Shown: positions 54,350 to 64,000 of the stretch, in pieces
How positions within the stretch are numbered: the first letter of the stretch is position 1
Layout: each line of letters begins with the position of its first letter
Assembly: GCA_000238815.2 (NCBI GenBank)
Contig: AFXB01000010.1
Location: 1,058,501-1,122,500, forward strand
From: SAR116 cluster alpha proteobacterium HIMB100
GTDB lineage: Bacteria; Pseudomonadota; Alphaproteobacteria; Puniceispirillales; Puniceispirillaceae
DNA length: 64,000 nt
Direction of reading: 5' to 3'
The notes under the pieces: generated by a model
The model's database searches: none
Seen by the model: only the letters and a program-made list of their open reading frames with translations
What the model was told of the DNA's origin: nothing
Position numbers and translations under genes: made by a program

Positions 54350-55558
54350 ATGCCCGCTCGAACAAAATCTGGTTGTGATGAACTACCTGTGTTGTGCGTC
54401 ATTGTTAATTCTATCATTGATCGACCCGGTAATATTGGTCTGCGTACAGGTCGGATTCTCGCTTATCTCTCACAACAGGGCAAAACAGGATTTTGTATTT
54501 GCCGTGGCACACACACAAATTTTTTTGGTTTTGGTATATATTCCATGGGTTGGGCTGGACATATCAGCAGACTATTAAATGGCCTTAGGATATATCTGTT
54601 TAAAAGGTTTGATAACAGGTTTTATGATATTCACCTGTTTGATTTGTTTTCCTTAGGCACCTTGATATGGCTTAGTTTGAGAGGGCATAAGATCGGAAAA
54701 GTCTTTTTATGGGAATATACCCCTCTAACACTTCGCTACCTTAAAAAGCGCAATATACCTGTTATACTCGATGTGCCGATCCTGCCTTTGACCTATGTGC
54801 AAAAATTGAAAGCAAAACATGATTTGCCCTATATGCAAGTATCTGAACGGGTGCTTGGATTGGAACAAAATGCTTACCAGATGAGTGACAAGATCATCGT
54901 GCCGTCAACTCTTGTCAGAGAAGAAATTTCAGAAACTGTTGGCAAAGATAAGCGTATACATTGTGTGCCGTTTGGCGTGACCCTGCCATCCAATGAACAG
55001 GGCAAGCGGTTGCAGCGCCTGCACCATAACAGAACCGAAGGTATTAAATTCTGCATGGTGGGAGCAATAAACCCCAGAAAAGGGGCCGACATATTGATTG
55101 ATGTTTGGCGGGATGACAGGTTTTCTCAAGATGAATTGCATCTTTGTGGTCGTGTCTTCCCTCAGCTTCAAAACCAGATCAACCAAATATCCAAAATGAA
55201 CATCATCTGTCCGGGTTTTGTTGATGTGTTCAATTATTTAAAAGAGTGTGATGTCTTTATCCTGCCCTCATGGTCTGAAGGTTCAGCCAAGGCTGTTTAT
55301 GAGGCGATGGCAATTGGTTTGCCTGTCATTGTTACGGCTGCAACGGGAAGTATTATTGAAGATAATGTTCATGGATTTATCATTGAGGCTGGAAACCATC
55401 AGCAATTGGAAGCTAAGATGATGTATTTAAAAGAAAATCCAGAGGTTAGACGGCTTATGGGAGAAGCAGCGTTTGAGTTAGTGAGGCATTACACGTGGAA
55501 TGAATATTCCCAGCGGGTGTTTGGTATTTTTACACAATCGTCTCTTGAGTCGTCATGA
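54350..55558 (+). CDS. Glycosyltransferase family 4
   Basis: 402 residues from ATG 54350, with GGGAG seven bases upstream; a GTG at 54344 is possible. GT-B: GNIGLRTGRILAYLSQQG, FCMVGAINPRKGADILIDVW, ELHLCGRVFPQL, and SWSEGSAKAVYEAMAIGLPVIV with E-x7-E. Directly follows the previous transferase and closes this block. Confidence 0.88.
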   Translation: MPARTKSGCDELPVLCVIVNSIIDRPGNIGLRTGRILAYLSQQGKTGFCICRGTHTNFFGFGIYSMGWAGHISRLLNGLRIYLFKRFDNRFYDIHLFDLFSLGTLIWLSLRGHKIGKVFLWEYTPLTLRYLKKRNIPVILDVPILPLTYVQKLKAKHDLPYMQVSERVLGLEQNAYQMSDKIIVPSTLVREEISETVGKDKRIHCVPFGVTLPSNEQGKRLQRLHHNRTEGIKFCMVGAINPRKGADILIDVWRDDRFSQDELHLCGRVFPQLQNQINQISKMNIICPGFVDVFNYLKECDVFILPSWSEGSAKAVYEAMAIGLPVIVTAATGSIIEDNVHGFIIEAGNHQQLEAKMMYLKENPEVRRLMGEAAFELVRHYTWNEYSQRVFGIFTQSSLESS

Positions 55559-55944
55559 AGAGTAAAATACCTAATCGCAATTCTTGCATTGACATTGTTA
55601 GCCGTAATTTGAATTAACCTGCATGTCTTTTTGGAAACACAAGAAAAGTAAGATGATAAATGTTCCACTAAGCTCATGAGTATAACGCTTTATTCAACAG
55701 TAATTGCAAAAGCCAATTATAATAATCTGGCCGGTGAAATTACTGAGTTCGGGTGCCCCAATGTCGCGTTATGATTGATGCGTGCCAAGTTTATCCTCTA
55801 GTTTAGCAGAATTCACATCTAGAGCACGCAAAAATAAATGTGATTTAGGCTTTCTATCGAATTTTAATACTTCTCAAGTCTAGGAAAGCATCATTCTCGC
55901 TGGTTCGATTTTTCTTAATTCATCGTAATCAATAACTGGTTTAT
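55559..55944. other. Gene-free 386-bp gap
   Basis: AT-rich space between convergent genes. A 33-codon frame at 55677-55778 has no ribosome site and no family match. Nothing else seen. Confidence 0.5.
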
Positions 55945-56778
55945 CTAAAATAAATAGTCTGAGAAGCCTTTGCTTTCTCTTAGTTCTTGGAATTTATGTG
56001 CTGCATCCATAATTCGAGCTACTTGCTTGCTGTTTGGCAAAAAATTGTGCTTTTTACTATCGCGTAATGAGTGAACCTTTAGCTTCAGCATATTTTGTTT
56101 AATTTGGTTGCCATCAAGCCCACAGATTTTGGAGAATTTTTCAATATCCTCAAAATAATTTTCATAAATAATAAACTTATCAGCCCAGATCTTGTTACCA
56201 ATAGAAAATTTATACCAATTTTTTTGAAAAAATAGGTCCACCCTCTTATCCAGATATTCATCAAAATTTCTAAATTTAATATTTTCTGGTCTAAGTAATT
56301 GATCATAATAATCACTTACAGCTTGAGCGACAGGTTCCCGGATAACGGCTACTTTTAACGCAGAGTTGGTTGCGACAGGCCCAAGCGCACGAAGTGTCTC
56401 CGACATTGTCATATGCTGATGAAATAAAAAATTGCGCTTGAATTTTGCCGTTTTCTGATCGGGCAATTCTTTATATCTGTTGAACGCTTGGTTTTTAATT
56501 TTTTCTTTCTGAAAATGAATCCACTGTCTTACAGCCATCCATGTCTCATAGGGTAGGCTAGATTTATAATTTTGTGGTTGACGACTATTAACAATTTGGC
56601 GGCTATCTTCCTCTGTATCACTTTCAAAATGTCTAATTGCACCAAATAATTTAAGCTCAGAAACCGGCGTAATAATATCCTCCGGCCCTAATTGTGCAGA
56701 AATCGCAATTTCAAAAGACGTGCTTCCTGTCTTCTTTGTTTTCTGAAATATGAAATTATGTTGTTTGCTATACAGCAT
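55945..56778 (-). CDS. Sulfotransferase family protein
   Basis: 277 residues from ATG 56778 (GAGGG five bases upstream; a TTG lies four codons earlier). PAPS-binding elements: the 5'-phosphosulfate loop FQKTKKTGSTSFEIAI at the N-terminus and the 3'-phosphate site VAVIREPVAQAVSDYYDQL (Arg and Ser). HQHMTMSE lies in between, as in sulfotransferase family 2 and Stf0-like enzymes. It would transfer sulfate to a sugar hydroxyl. The CysD and CysNC genes 4 kb away could supply PAPS. Confidence 0.78.
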   Translation of the reverse strand: MLYSKQHNFIFQKTKKTGSTSFEIAISAQLGPEDIITPVSELKLFGAIRHFESDTEEDSRQIVNSRQPQNYKSSLPYETWMAVRQWIHFQKEKIKNQAFNRYKELPDQKTAKFKRNFLFHQHMTMSETLRALGPVATNSALKVAVIREPVAQAVSDYYDQLLRPENIKFRNFDEYLDKRVDLFFQKNWYKFSIGNKIWADKFIIYENYFEDIEKFSKICGLDGNQIKQNMLKLKVHSLRDSKKHNFLPNSKQVARIMDAAHKFQELRESKGFSDYLF

Positions 56779-56832
56779 GTTTTCCCTCAACAGTTTCTGT
56801 TATTGCATATCATTTTTAAGTTAAGTATTAGT

Positions 56833-58626
56833 TTAGATGCTAATCTTAAATTTTTGGCCTAAAATCGCTAAGGATAAGTAAAAGTGTGCTTGCTTTCCTG
56901 GCCATTCATTTGAGCATTCTATTTTTTCTCTAATTTTTTTCCATTTGACTAATTCAGAATTTTGGTTTGGAAGAATGTCTAGGAACATGCATTTCATCTC
57001 CGTGTTATACCATTCTTCCAATGGTCCTCTCCAGCCAACTTTTCCCATTCGTTTTGTTATGAAGTCTGGCAGAACATTAGAGTAAACCTCACGAAGCTCT
57101 CTTTTCTTTAATTTTCCATTAATATTTCTCTCTTCTCTAATTTTTTCGTCGAGAGAGTGTACGATACTTGGTAAAGCGAATGGCAGCCGTACTTCTATTG
57201 ATTGATTCATATAAATTTTATCTACTCGTGTGAAGTTTTCACCGGCGAGCCAAAAAAATCTATCGGCAATCATAGTTGAATGACAATTATGAGTGTTATG
57301 GCTAAACTTTTCTTTCAAGAAATCAAATTCTTGTTTCAGTTTGTCCGAGATTTCCTTCTCTGTTATTCTGGTTTCTAGAAACGAGTCTCTCCAAAATTTA
57401 AAAAAGAGCCACCGTTCTATTGGGTCATCAAATTTCACTTGGCGTCCACGCTTGAATTTGTAAAGTTTAGTCAAAAAAGGTGATGATATAATTTTGCTCA
57501 ATCTGTCAATTCGATAGCTTCTTTCGTAGTGAGGATAGCCCCAAAAAATTTCATCGCCACCATCACCTGAAAATAGAACTTTTTCCTTCGGTTCTTTCGA
57601 TCCTTGGAACTTCGCCAATAAGTTATAAACAGGGACAGATACATTGTAATTTGGTTCATCCAAAACGCCATACGATTCAACTAAGGACTCAATATAGCTT
57701 TCTCTAGAAACTTCGAATTCTAAATGATTTGTTCCATAATATTTTGATAATTGTTTAGCTAATACAGCTTCTGAATTTGCCTCAACAGAACAGTCTTTAT
57801 AGATAGTGGTATAGGTTCTGATATCACTGTGAGCTTTAGAAAGTTCATGGAGTATTACTGACGAGTCCATGCCGCCACTAAGGTTCAGAGATACTTTGCA
57901 ATTCGTTTCAAATACACTGGCCATAGAATTCTGAAAGTTAAAATCTTCACTTGTTTTTTCTGAATAATCCGATGTGCCAATGAATCTGGTGTCGTAAGAC
58001 TTATCAGTGATCCTGTAATCTAATATTTGGCCTGGTAATAGCCGGTATGCATCTCGTATGATTGTCTCACTGCCTGGCCAGTAGCCTAAATGAGCGCCAA
58101 ATCTGATTGAAGATTCATTCGCGACATTTGGAGCAAATCTGGTTAAAGATAACAGAGCTTCTAGCTCAGACGCAAAAAACAAATCGCCACGATGGAAGCG
58201 ATAATATAAGTTTTTTTGCCCAGATTGGTCGCGATAAAGGTGGAGGGTTCGTTCTTCCTTATCAAACAAAACGATGGCGAACATACCATCAATAAACCTT
58301 ACAAATTCTTTTCCATATTTACGGATCAAATGTGAAAGAATTAAAGTATCTGATTTTTCCCTAAGATGCTGCATATTGAGCAATTTAAGAATTGAGACAG
58401 TATTGTAAATTTGCCCGTTAAAAACAAATACCCATCTGCCACAAGCCGTGTGAGAGGGTTGCGTAATGTCACTGGCTTGTCCTCTTGTTGATAAAAGGGT
58501 GTGGCAAAGTGTAACTCCTGAGTCTTGAAAAAAGTTTCTCCCGTCAGGCCCCCTATGTGAAATGGATATTAAAACATCGCTTACATTCTCAATGTTTTGT
58601 GTAGATGCTCCGGCTATTCCGCACAC
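56833..58626 (-). CDS. Asparagine synthase (glutamine-hydrolysing)-like
   Basis: 597 residues. MCGIAG gives the N-terminal nucleophile Cys2 of the glutaminase domain; HRGPDGRNFF, the YNTVSILKLLN region and FIDGMFAIVLFD follow. The synthetase domain has SLNLSGGMDSSVIL (pyrophosphate loop) and LFSGDGGDEIFWGYPHYERSY. In glycan clusters AsnB-like proteins often amidate uronic acids rather than aspartate. It lies between the sulfotransferase and the flippase on the same strand. Confidence 0.9.
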   Translation of the reverse strand: MCGIAGASTQNIENVSDVLISISHRGPDGRNFFQDSGVTLCHTLLSTRGQASDITQPSHTACGRWVFVFNGQIYNTVSILKLLNMQHLREKSDTLILSHLIRKYGKEFVRFIDGMFAIVLFDKEERTLHLYRDQSGQKNLYYRFHRGDLFFASELEALLSLTRFAPNVANESSIRFGAHLGYWPGSETIIRDAYRLLPGQILDYRITDKSYDTRFIGTSDYSEKTSEDFNFQNSMASVFETNCKVSLNLSGGMDSSVILHELSKAHSDIRTYTTIYKDCSVEANSEAVLAKQLSKYYGTNHLEFEVSRESYIESLVESYGVLDEPNYNVSVPVYNLLAKFQGSKEPKEKVLFSGDGGDEIFWGYPHYERSYRIDRLSKIISSPFLTKLYKFKRGRQVKFDDPIERWLFFKFWRDSFLETRITEKEISDKLKQEFDFLKEKFSHNTHNCHSTMIADRFFWLAGENFTRVDKIYMNQSIEVRLPFALPSIVHSLDEKIREERNINGKLKKRELREVYSNVLPDFITKRMGKVGWRGPLEEWYNTEMKCMFLDILPNQNSELVKWKKIREKIECSNEWPGKQAHFYLSLAILGQKFKISI

Positions 58627-58753
58627 GTTGAATGCTCCGTTTTGCTACCCCTTCAGATATTATTACACCGGTGTCAGAGCTAAGAGGTACGCTCAAACGC
58701 AATGCCGAATGAATAAAGAATAGAGCAAAGGTTTTCAAACTTTTTTATTCTTT

Positions 58754-60130
58754 TTAGAAAGCAAGAGTATACAATGAAACCATTCCAAAGAGGAAACAGA
58801 GTGTTGTTGCTATATTAATGTTTTCGCTGGACCTTAAGGGTGCTTGAATAAATAAATAAAAAATTGCAGCAGCGATAATTCCAGCTGTTTCAGCCATAAC
58901 AAAATGAAGCAAGTTGTCATGAAACAAGTATAAAAATACGAAAAAAACGGTTCTTCTCACAATGGAAATGCGGAATAAGCCTTTGGCGGTGCCTTGCTGA
59001 AGCTGGCGTTGTCCACCTGCTTGAACAATACCCATGAGACACAGGTTTATCGCGAAAAATAAGAGAACGAATGAAAGGTCTTGAGAAATCTCCAATGCCC
59101 AAAATTTGAGCCAATATGGGCTCAAAAGAAGTAACGCCAAGCTTGAAATTCCGAAGAACAAAGATAAGTTGACCGCGATGGCTGACTTCAGCAAAGCGTT
59201 TTTATTTATTTTCGAATAATACGGTGAAATCGTGTAGAGAAAACTCCCTATAAATTTGTTCGCCAAATTAAATACACGATCCAATATCGTAAACAAAGCA
59301 AGCATCTCAAATAATTGCAAATAGCCTAACAAAAATGTTGCGGCTCGTTTACCTGCAATGGAGAAGAGTGACACGCCTAAGAAAGGTATGAAAAATTCAG
59401 AAACTTCTGGGCGTTGAAAAAAACTGTATGTTAACCGTTTGAAATGATCACGTTCAATCTTTCTGGTCAACCAGCTCATCCAATACAAGAGCAAGAGGGA
59501 CTCGATTGCAAATAGGATTATAGCGATATTTAAAAAGTTATTATTTCCTTCACCTTGGATGATAAAAAATAAACAAATTGAAAACAGCTCAACAATTCTC
59601 TTTATAAACATTATCGTCTGGTGCTGCAGAACGTTTTGTAAAGCGAGGCACAATGAAGAAATTGAAAAATTTAAAAATTCAATAAAACATTTGGAAAAGA
59701 GTATGCCCAATATCAGTATCCAATTTATTGAGGCTTGGTTGTCTATGACAGCTGGCGATATAATGTCAGGAAAATTATATAAAATTAACAAACCGATCGT
59801 GGTGGTGCAAAGCCAAAGCATGGCTGAAACTTGAAAAACATAAATAAAGTATTCAATCTGGGTGTCTTTAGGTTGTTCTGGAAGAAATCTCAAAAGACCT
59901 GTAAAGATTGGCTGAAAAAAAATGTTTGGGACACTTAATAACAAAAGCAAAAACGTCCATACCCCAAAATCAGATTTTCCAAAAATACGGAGTAAGAGCA
60001 TTGAAATTAAAAGTGATGAGATTCCTCCTACCGCTTGCCTTGAAATGATCGGGGCAATTATAGTGAAGAAGCGTTTTTTCCATGTCTCATCTGTTAGAGA
60101 GTTCAAATTTTTTTTTATTGTTTCAATCAA
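58754..60130 (-). CDS. Wzx-like polysaccharide flippase (MATE/MOP superfamily)
   Basis: 458 residues with about twelve hydrophobic segments, for example GISSLLISMLLLRIFGKSDFGVWTFLLLLL near residue 35 and FVLLFFAINLCLMGIVQAGG near 340. The RISIVRR and PYYSKINK loops and the gap-free alternation of helices are typical of O-antigen flippases, which move undecaprenyl-linked units across the inner membrane. No Wzy polymerase was found nearby. First gene of the minus-strand trio with asparagine synthase and sulfotransferase. Confidence 0.8.
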   Translation of the reverse strand: MIETIKKNLNSLTDETWKKRFFTIIAPIISRQAVGGISSLLISMLLLRIFGKSDFGVWTFLLLLLSVPNIFFQPIFTGLLRFLPEQPKDTQIEYFIYVFQVSAMLWLCTTTIGLLILYNFPDIISPAVIDNQASINWILILGILFSKCFIEFLNFSISSLCLALQNVLQHQTIMFIKRIVELFSICLFFIIQGEGNNNFLNIAIILFAIESLLLLYWMSWLTRKIERDHFKRLTYSFFQRPEVSEFFIPFLGVSLFSIAGKRAATFLLGYLQLFEMLALFTILDRVFNLANKFIGSFLYTISPYYSKINKNALLKSAIAVNLSLFFGISSLALLLLSPYWLKFWALEISQDLSFVLLFFAINLCLMGIVQAGGQRQLQQGTAKGLFRISIVRRTVFFVFLYLFHDNLLHFVMAETAGIIAAAIFYLFIQAPLRSSENINIATTLCFLFGMVSLYTLAF

Positions 60131-60393
60131 AGGTCTAGTCCGTGAAAATGGGAAAATAGAGCCGAACTGCAGTTTGTTTAAACCAAAGACGCATTTTCAG
60201 TGTGTATCAAAACATGAAATCTGTTGTCCAACATAGAAGCTTTTGCGCAAACAGTCATCTCACTCAATGATGAAATCAATCAAAATGCATGATGAGTTCT
60301 AAGTCTACAGCCAAAACCTTGAAAATGAGGCAAGATCATGCCATCACAATTCCGATTTAGTCAGTTTGAAGAATGATAAGAGTTGAGAGAAAC

Positions 60394-61302
60394 ATGAAGC
60401 GCAAAGGATTTATTTCATATTTGGATCAACTCGAATCCGAGGCTATATACATAATCCGAGAAGTTGTAGCTCAATCCAATAATCCAGTAATGTTATTTTC
60501 AATAGGCAAAGATAGCTCAGTGTTGCTTCATCTTGCGAAAAAAGCTTTTTATCCTGCCCCTGTTCCGTTTCCACTTTTGCATGTGGACACAACATGGAAG
60601 TTTCAAGATATGTATAAACTCAGGGATAGATTGTTAACAGACCCTAATATCAACCTTCATATTTACAAAAACCCTGATGCAGAACGGCAGATGATTAACC
60701 CCTTCAAGCATTCAGAAATCCATACTGATATTTGGAAAACAGAGGGCTTGAAGCAAGCGCTGAATAAATGGGAGTTTGACGTTGCCATAGGAGGAGCGCG
60801 CAGAGACGAAGAAAAATCAAGAGCAAAGGAAAGAGTGTTTAGCTTCCGAAATGCACACCATAGATGGGACCCAAAGTCACAGCGGCCAGAACTTTGGTCA
60901 CTCTATAATGCACGTAAAACTCGGGGTGAGAATATTCGTGTCTTTCCATTATCAAATTGGACTGAATTGGATGTTTGGACATATATCTCGCGAGAGGAAA
61001 TCGAGGTGGTGCCATTATATTTTTCAGCAGTTCGTCCAACAGTCAAAAGAAATGGACTCATCCTAATGGTTGATGATGACCGGTTTGTTTTTAGGGAGGG
61101 TGAAAAACCAATCAAAAGATCAATAAGATTTAGGTCGCTAGGCTGTTATCCATTAACAGCAGCAATAGAGAGTTCAGCAAAAGATGTTGATGAAATAATT
61201 CATGAAATGAGAGAAAGTAATACATCAGAGCGTTCTGGCCGGGTTATAGATCGTGATTCATCTAATTCTATGGAATTGAAAAAACAACAAGGCTATTTTT
61301 GA
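60394..61302 (+). CDS. cysD: Sulfate adenylyltransferase subunit 2
   Basis: 302 residues from ATG 60394, with GAGAG four to five bases upstream; ATG 60373 is an alternative. PP-loop ATPase motif [16 protein letters not shown], then [20 protein letters not shown] and [20 protein letters not shown] are conserved. CysD with CysN makes APS from ATP and sulfate. No CysH, CysI or CysJ reductases are near, so the product probably feeds sulfation. A 263-bp space upstream, divergent from the flippase, should hold its promoter. Confidence 0.95.
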   Translation: MKRKGFISYLDQLESEAIYIIREVVAQSNNPVMLFSIGKDSSVLLHLAKKAFYPAPVPFPLLHVDTTWKFQDMYKLRDRLLTDPNINLHIYKNPDAERQMINPFKHSEIHTDIWKTEGLKQALNKWEFDVAIGGARRDEEKSRAKERVFSFRNAHHRWDPKSQRPELWSLYNARKTRGENIRVFPLSNWTELDVWTYISREEIEVVPLYFSAVRPTVKRNGLILMVDDDRFVFREGEKPIKRSIRFRSLGCYPLTAAIESSAKDVDEIIHEMRESNTSERSGRVIDRDSSNSMELKKQQGYF

Positions 61303-63233
61303 TGCTAACACCTAGTTCCAAGAAGAGTGAAGCTTGCCCTGAAGGCGTGCTCCAAAGGCGTTCTGAAGCAGAGTATAATTCTGAAATAGTAAGATTTATT
61401 ACTTGCGGTTCTGTTGATGATGGTAAGTCGACATTGATAGGTAGGTTGCTGTTTGACGGTAATCATATCTTATCTGATCAATTAGAAGAGTTAGCGAAAG
61501 AAAGTGAAAAAATAGGAACTCAATCAGGGAATCTTGACTTTTCTCTACTCGTTGATGGTCTCTCAGCAGAGCGTGAACAGGGCATCACAATTGACGTTGC
61601 ATATCGATTTTTTTCTTGGCGTGGAAGAAGATTCATCGTAGCAGACACCCCCGGTCATGAACAATATACAAGAAACACAGTGACGGCTGCGTCCACTGCT
61701 GACGCAGCTGTTTTGATAGTCGATGCTAAAAAAGGTTTATTAACGCAGACAAAACGACATAGCTTTCTATGCAACATCCTAGGTGTGAAGCACATTATTT
61801 TGGCAATAAATAAAATGGATTTGGTTGATTTTCGGCATGATGTCTTTGAGACAATTGTCTCCGAATATGACGATTTTGCCAAATCAATTGGCTTAAAAAA
61901 CTTCTACCCTGTTCCGATTTGCGCATTAACTGGCGAGAATGTAGTTATAACCTCTCAGAAATGCCATTGGTATAATGGTAAAACGCTCATGGAACATCTT
62001 GAGGGTGTGACAATCGAAAAAATTGATGACAGAAATGACTCATTTTCTATGCCTGTTCAGTGGGTGAACCGTCCGTCAGCGGATTTTAGGGGTTTCGCTG
62101 GTAAAATTTTGAATGGTCAAATCAATGCCGGTGAACAAGTTCGTTTATTGCCGTCCGGACAGAAAACCACAGTGGATCGGATTGTTTCTTATGATGGCGA
62201 TTTACAAAGAGCTGTTGCTGGCCAATCAGTAACGCTAACATTCAAAACCGACATCGACTGTTCTCGTGGTCAAATCATATGCTCTTCAGGTACCCCGTTG
62301 GAAAGCGCGGACAAATTTCAAGTTCATATGGTGTGGATGGGTGATAAGCCTTTAGTTCTAGGAAGGGCATATGTTATGCATGTAGGTACTGACAGCTTGA
62401 GTTGTGTGCCCAGCAAACTCAAATATGCTTTGAACGTCAACACCGCTGAGAAATTATATAGCCAAACCCTATCTATGAACCAGGTAGGTGTGTTGGAAAT
62501 TCATCTAGACAGAGAAATTGGTTTTCTTCCTTATGTTGAAAGCCGGGATCTAGGGGGTTTTATTTTAATTGATAAGACTACGAATGAAACTGTGGCAGCT
62601 GGCTTGATTGATTTTGCTCTTCGACGATCAAAGAACATTCATTGGCATGCACAAGACATTGATCAAACTGCTAGGTCGTCGATTAAAGATCAGAAGCCAG
62701 CTTTGATTTGGTTTACAGGATTGTCAGGCGCTGGAAAATCAACGATTGCAAACGCTGTTGAAAAACGGTTGTTTGAAAGTGGCCGCCATACCTTTCTATT
62801 AGATGGTGATAATGTTCGTCATGGTCTAAATAAAGACCTAGGTTTTACTGAGGTAGAAAGAATAGAAAATATTCGTCGTATTGGCGAAGTATCAAAATTA
62901 ATGACTGAAGCCGGATTAATCGTCATGGCTGCATTTATTTCTCCGTTTAAAGAAGATCGAAAAGTCGTGCGGTCCATCATTGGAGACGGCAACTTTATTG
63001 AAGTTTATGTTTACGCGCCGCTTGAGGTAGCTGAACAGAGAGACACAAAAGGGCTGTACAAAAAGGCTCGCAGGGGTGAATTGAAGAACTTTACAGGTTT
63101 AGATAGCAAGTACGAGGCTCCAGAAAATCCCGAAATAATAATCGATACGACAAAACTGACAGTCGATGAAGCGGCAAACCTCATAGTGAAGCTTGTTTTA
63201 GAAAAATTTGGAACATTTGGCACTGAAGGATAG
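61302..63233 (+). CDS. cysNC: Fused sulfate adenylyltransferase GTPase subunit and APS kinase
   Basis: 643 residues from ATG 61302, which shares one base with the cysD stop. CysN part (about 1-440): [53 protein letters not shown]. CysC part (about 450-643): [47 protein letters not shown] and ISPFKEDR. The fusion makes PAPS from sulfate, ATP and GTP hydrolysis. With the sulfotransferase this argues for glycan sulfation. Confidence 0.96.
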   Translation: MLTPSSKKSEACPEGVLQRRSEAEYNSEIVRFITCGSVDDGKSTLIGRLLFDGNHILSDQLEELAKESEKIGTQSGNLDFSLLVDGLSAEREQGITIDVAYRFFSWRGRRFIVADTPGHEQYTRNTVTAASTADAAVLIVDAKKGLLTQTKRHSFLCNILGVKHIILAINKMDLVDFRHDVFETIVSEYDDFAKSIGLKNFYPVPICALTGENVVITSQKCHWYNGKTLMEHLEGVTIEKIDDRNDSFSMPVQWVNRPSADFRGFAGKILNGQINAGEQVRLLPSGQKTTVDRIVSYDGDLQRAVAGQSVTLTFKTDIDCSRGQIICSSGTPLESADKFQVHMVWMGDKPLVLGRAYVMHVGTDSLSCVPSKLKYALNVNTAEKLYSQTLSMNQVGVLEIHLDREIGFLPYVESRDLGGFILIDKTTNETVAAGLIDFALRRSKNIHWHAQDIDQTARSSIKDQKPALIWFTGLSGAGKSTIANAVEKRLFESGRHTFLLDGDNVRHGLNKDLGFTEVERIENIRRIGEVSKLMTEAGLIVMAAFISPFKEDRKVVRSIIGDGNFIEVYVYAPLEVAEQRDTKGLYKKARRGELKNFTGLDSKYEAPENPEIIIDTTKLTVDEAANLIVKLVLEKFGTFGTEG

Positions 63234-63239
63234 ATTAGT

Positions 63240-64000
63240 GTGAAATCTGCCATCATCGTTTTTTCGAAATATTTTGGCTATCGGGTTGGCGGTGCTGAAA
63301 TCAGTATGTTTGAGATGGCAAAGAAATTTGAACGAGAAGGACATCATATAAGCGTACTCCTTAACACCGCGCCTAAAGGCTATAATGCCAAGCGTTATCA
63401 GTTTGATATGCCTAAAAGCTGGTCAGTGCACGAGTATAAACCTGCTTTTCAATTTACACGATTTCCGTTTCTTGAATTTGTTTTTTTATACCCGTTTATG
63501 CAACGCTTCATCCGCCAGTTTGAAGGTGATGTCATTTGGTTGAGTTATGGATATTGGGCAGCAATGCTCAGCTGGTCAAGGCAGCAAAAAATCGTTTCCT
63601 TCAGAGACGTGACCAGCATTGGCTGCTATGAAAATGTCAATACTGACTGGCGGTGGTTTATCAAATTATTCTTGTGGTTATGTGAATACCCAGCCCTTTT
63701 TATTTGGCATCACCATATGAAAAGAACAGTTCAGAAGGCAAAGGTGATCACAAATTCTGAATTTATCAAAAGCAAAGTGATGTCCTCTTTTAACCCTGCC
63801 GAAATATCTGTCATTTATCCAGAGATAGATCAGCAATCCTTGCGGGAGCAACATTCTCATGCAATCGAAAATCTGGAGTTCGAAAAAGGGGTGGTCCACG
63901 TAGGTGCTTCACAAAGCAAAGGATTAGATATAACACTACATTTAGCGCAGCAGTTTCCTGAGCAGATATTTCATGTTTTTGATCGGAAATATACAGCTTT
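63240..64000 (+). CDS. Glycosyltransferase family 4-like (3' partial)
   Basis: Starts at GTG 63240, six bases after the cysNC stop, and remains open to the right window edge (253 codons visible). IVFSKYFGYRVGGAEISMFEMAKKFEREGHHISVLL is the GT-B acceptor domain opening; AKVITNSEFIKSKV and VVHVGASQSKGLDITLHLAQQF begin the donor domain. The sequence just after cysNC suggests the transferase is transcribed with the PAPS genes, and may act before sulfation. Confidence 0.82.
   Translation, partial: MKSAIIVFSKYFGYRVGGAEISMFEMAKKFEREGHHISVLLNTAPKGYNAKRYQFDMPKSWSVHEYKPAFQFTRFPFLEFVFLYPFMQRFIRQFEGDVIWLSYGYWAAMLSWSRQQKIVSFRDVTSIGCYENVNTDWRWFIKLFLWLCEYPALFIWHHHMKRTVQKAKVITNSEFIKSKVMSSFNPAEISVIYPEIDQQSLREQHSHAIENLEFEKGVVHVGASQSKGLDITLHLAQQFPEQIFHVFDRKYTA

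Noticed and set aside
55489-55677. A short minus-strand frame at the end of the GT4 gene
   Set aside because: It overlaps the GT4 3' end and has no ribosome site or family features.
60394-63233. CysD and CysNC as sulfate assimilation genes
   Set aside because: No reductase genes are in view and the neighbours are glycan genes; sulfation is preferred, though both uses could coexist.
16955-64000. Transposases, phage genes or a CRISPR array in the island
   Set aside because: No transposase, integrase or phage protein was recognised among the translated frames, and no regularly spaced repeats were seen.

Overview
This looks like a chromosomal window from an alphaproteobacterium. The evidence is the housekeeping run murA, DUF2948, short-form hisG, UPF0262, low-molecular-weight phosphatase, infA, maf, RNase E/G, yacG, tRNA-Phe at 11.0-16.95 kb, an arrangement typical of that class. 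The choline dehydrogenase and TauE/SafE permease would suit a marine lineage (SAR116-like is a guess, not a demonstration).

Layout. 0-5.4 kb: a class II aldolase (cut by the window edge), a divergent PanB-like protein, a LysR regulator divergent from DoxX, then pirin, a RutE-like nitroreductase and a TSUP permease. 5.5-6.6 kb: an intact tRNA-Thr(GGT) and a 3' fragment of the same gene bracket about 1 kb that holds one AT-rich 2OG-Fe(II) oxygenase gene. This is a small tRNA-targeted insertion without an integrase. 6.7-10.6 kb: betA, a disulphide-oxidoreductase-like flavoprotein and a TVP38 membrane protein. 10.8-16.95 kb: the murA-to-yacG core block, a strong terminator and tRNA-Phe; hisD is absent from its usual place after hisG.

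From tRNA-Phe to the window end (about 47 kb) the sequence is mostly visibly AT-richer and is a large surface-glycan biosynthesis island. About 24 kb (18.4-42.8 kb) is almost all on the minus strand. Read in the direction of transcription it encodes two GT2 enzymes, an epimerase, an HddC-type guanylyltransferase fused to a decayed GmhB-like domain, an HddA-type kinase, an FkbM methyltransferase, a dehydratase-like SDR, two tandem DegT aminotransferases, a split transketolase, a HAD phosphatase, an APH-fold kinase, a methyltransferase, a zinc dehydrogenase, a domain-inverted HldE-like protein, a nucleotidyltransferase, a UGM-like flavoprotein, an SDR, a 2OG oxygenase with its LIC12192-type partner, a TIGR04372 glycosyltransferase, an ABC exporter and a second FkbM methyltransferase. 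A divergent plus-strand block (42.9-45.9 kb) adds an epimerase, GmhA and two methyltransferases. Further blocks carry GT4/GT2 enzymes and methyltransferases (45.9-55.6 kb), then sulfotransferase, asparagine synthase and Wzx-like flippase (55.9-60.1 kb), then CysD and fused CysNC followed by another glycosyltransferase (60.4-64 kb).

Working model (inference): GmhA, HddA and the HddC fusion make a GDP-manno-heptose. The 22.5-36.9 kb genes make a second, unidentified amino or branched sugar, using two-carbon ketol transfer, two transaminations, oxidoreduction and CTP/ATP activation. At least eleven glycosyltransferases and eight methyltransferases assemble and decorate the glycan. CysD/CysNC supply PAPS for sulfation, and the ABC exporter and/or flippase move the product out. 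No Wzy polymerase, transposase, CRISPR array or phage gene was recognised.
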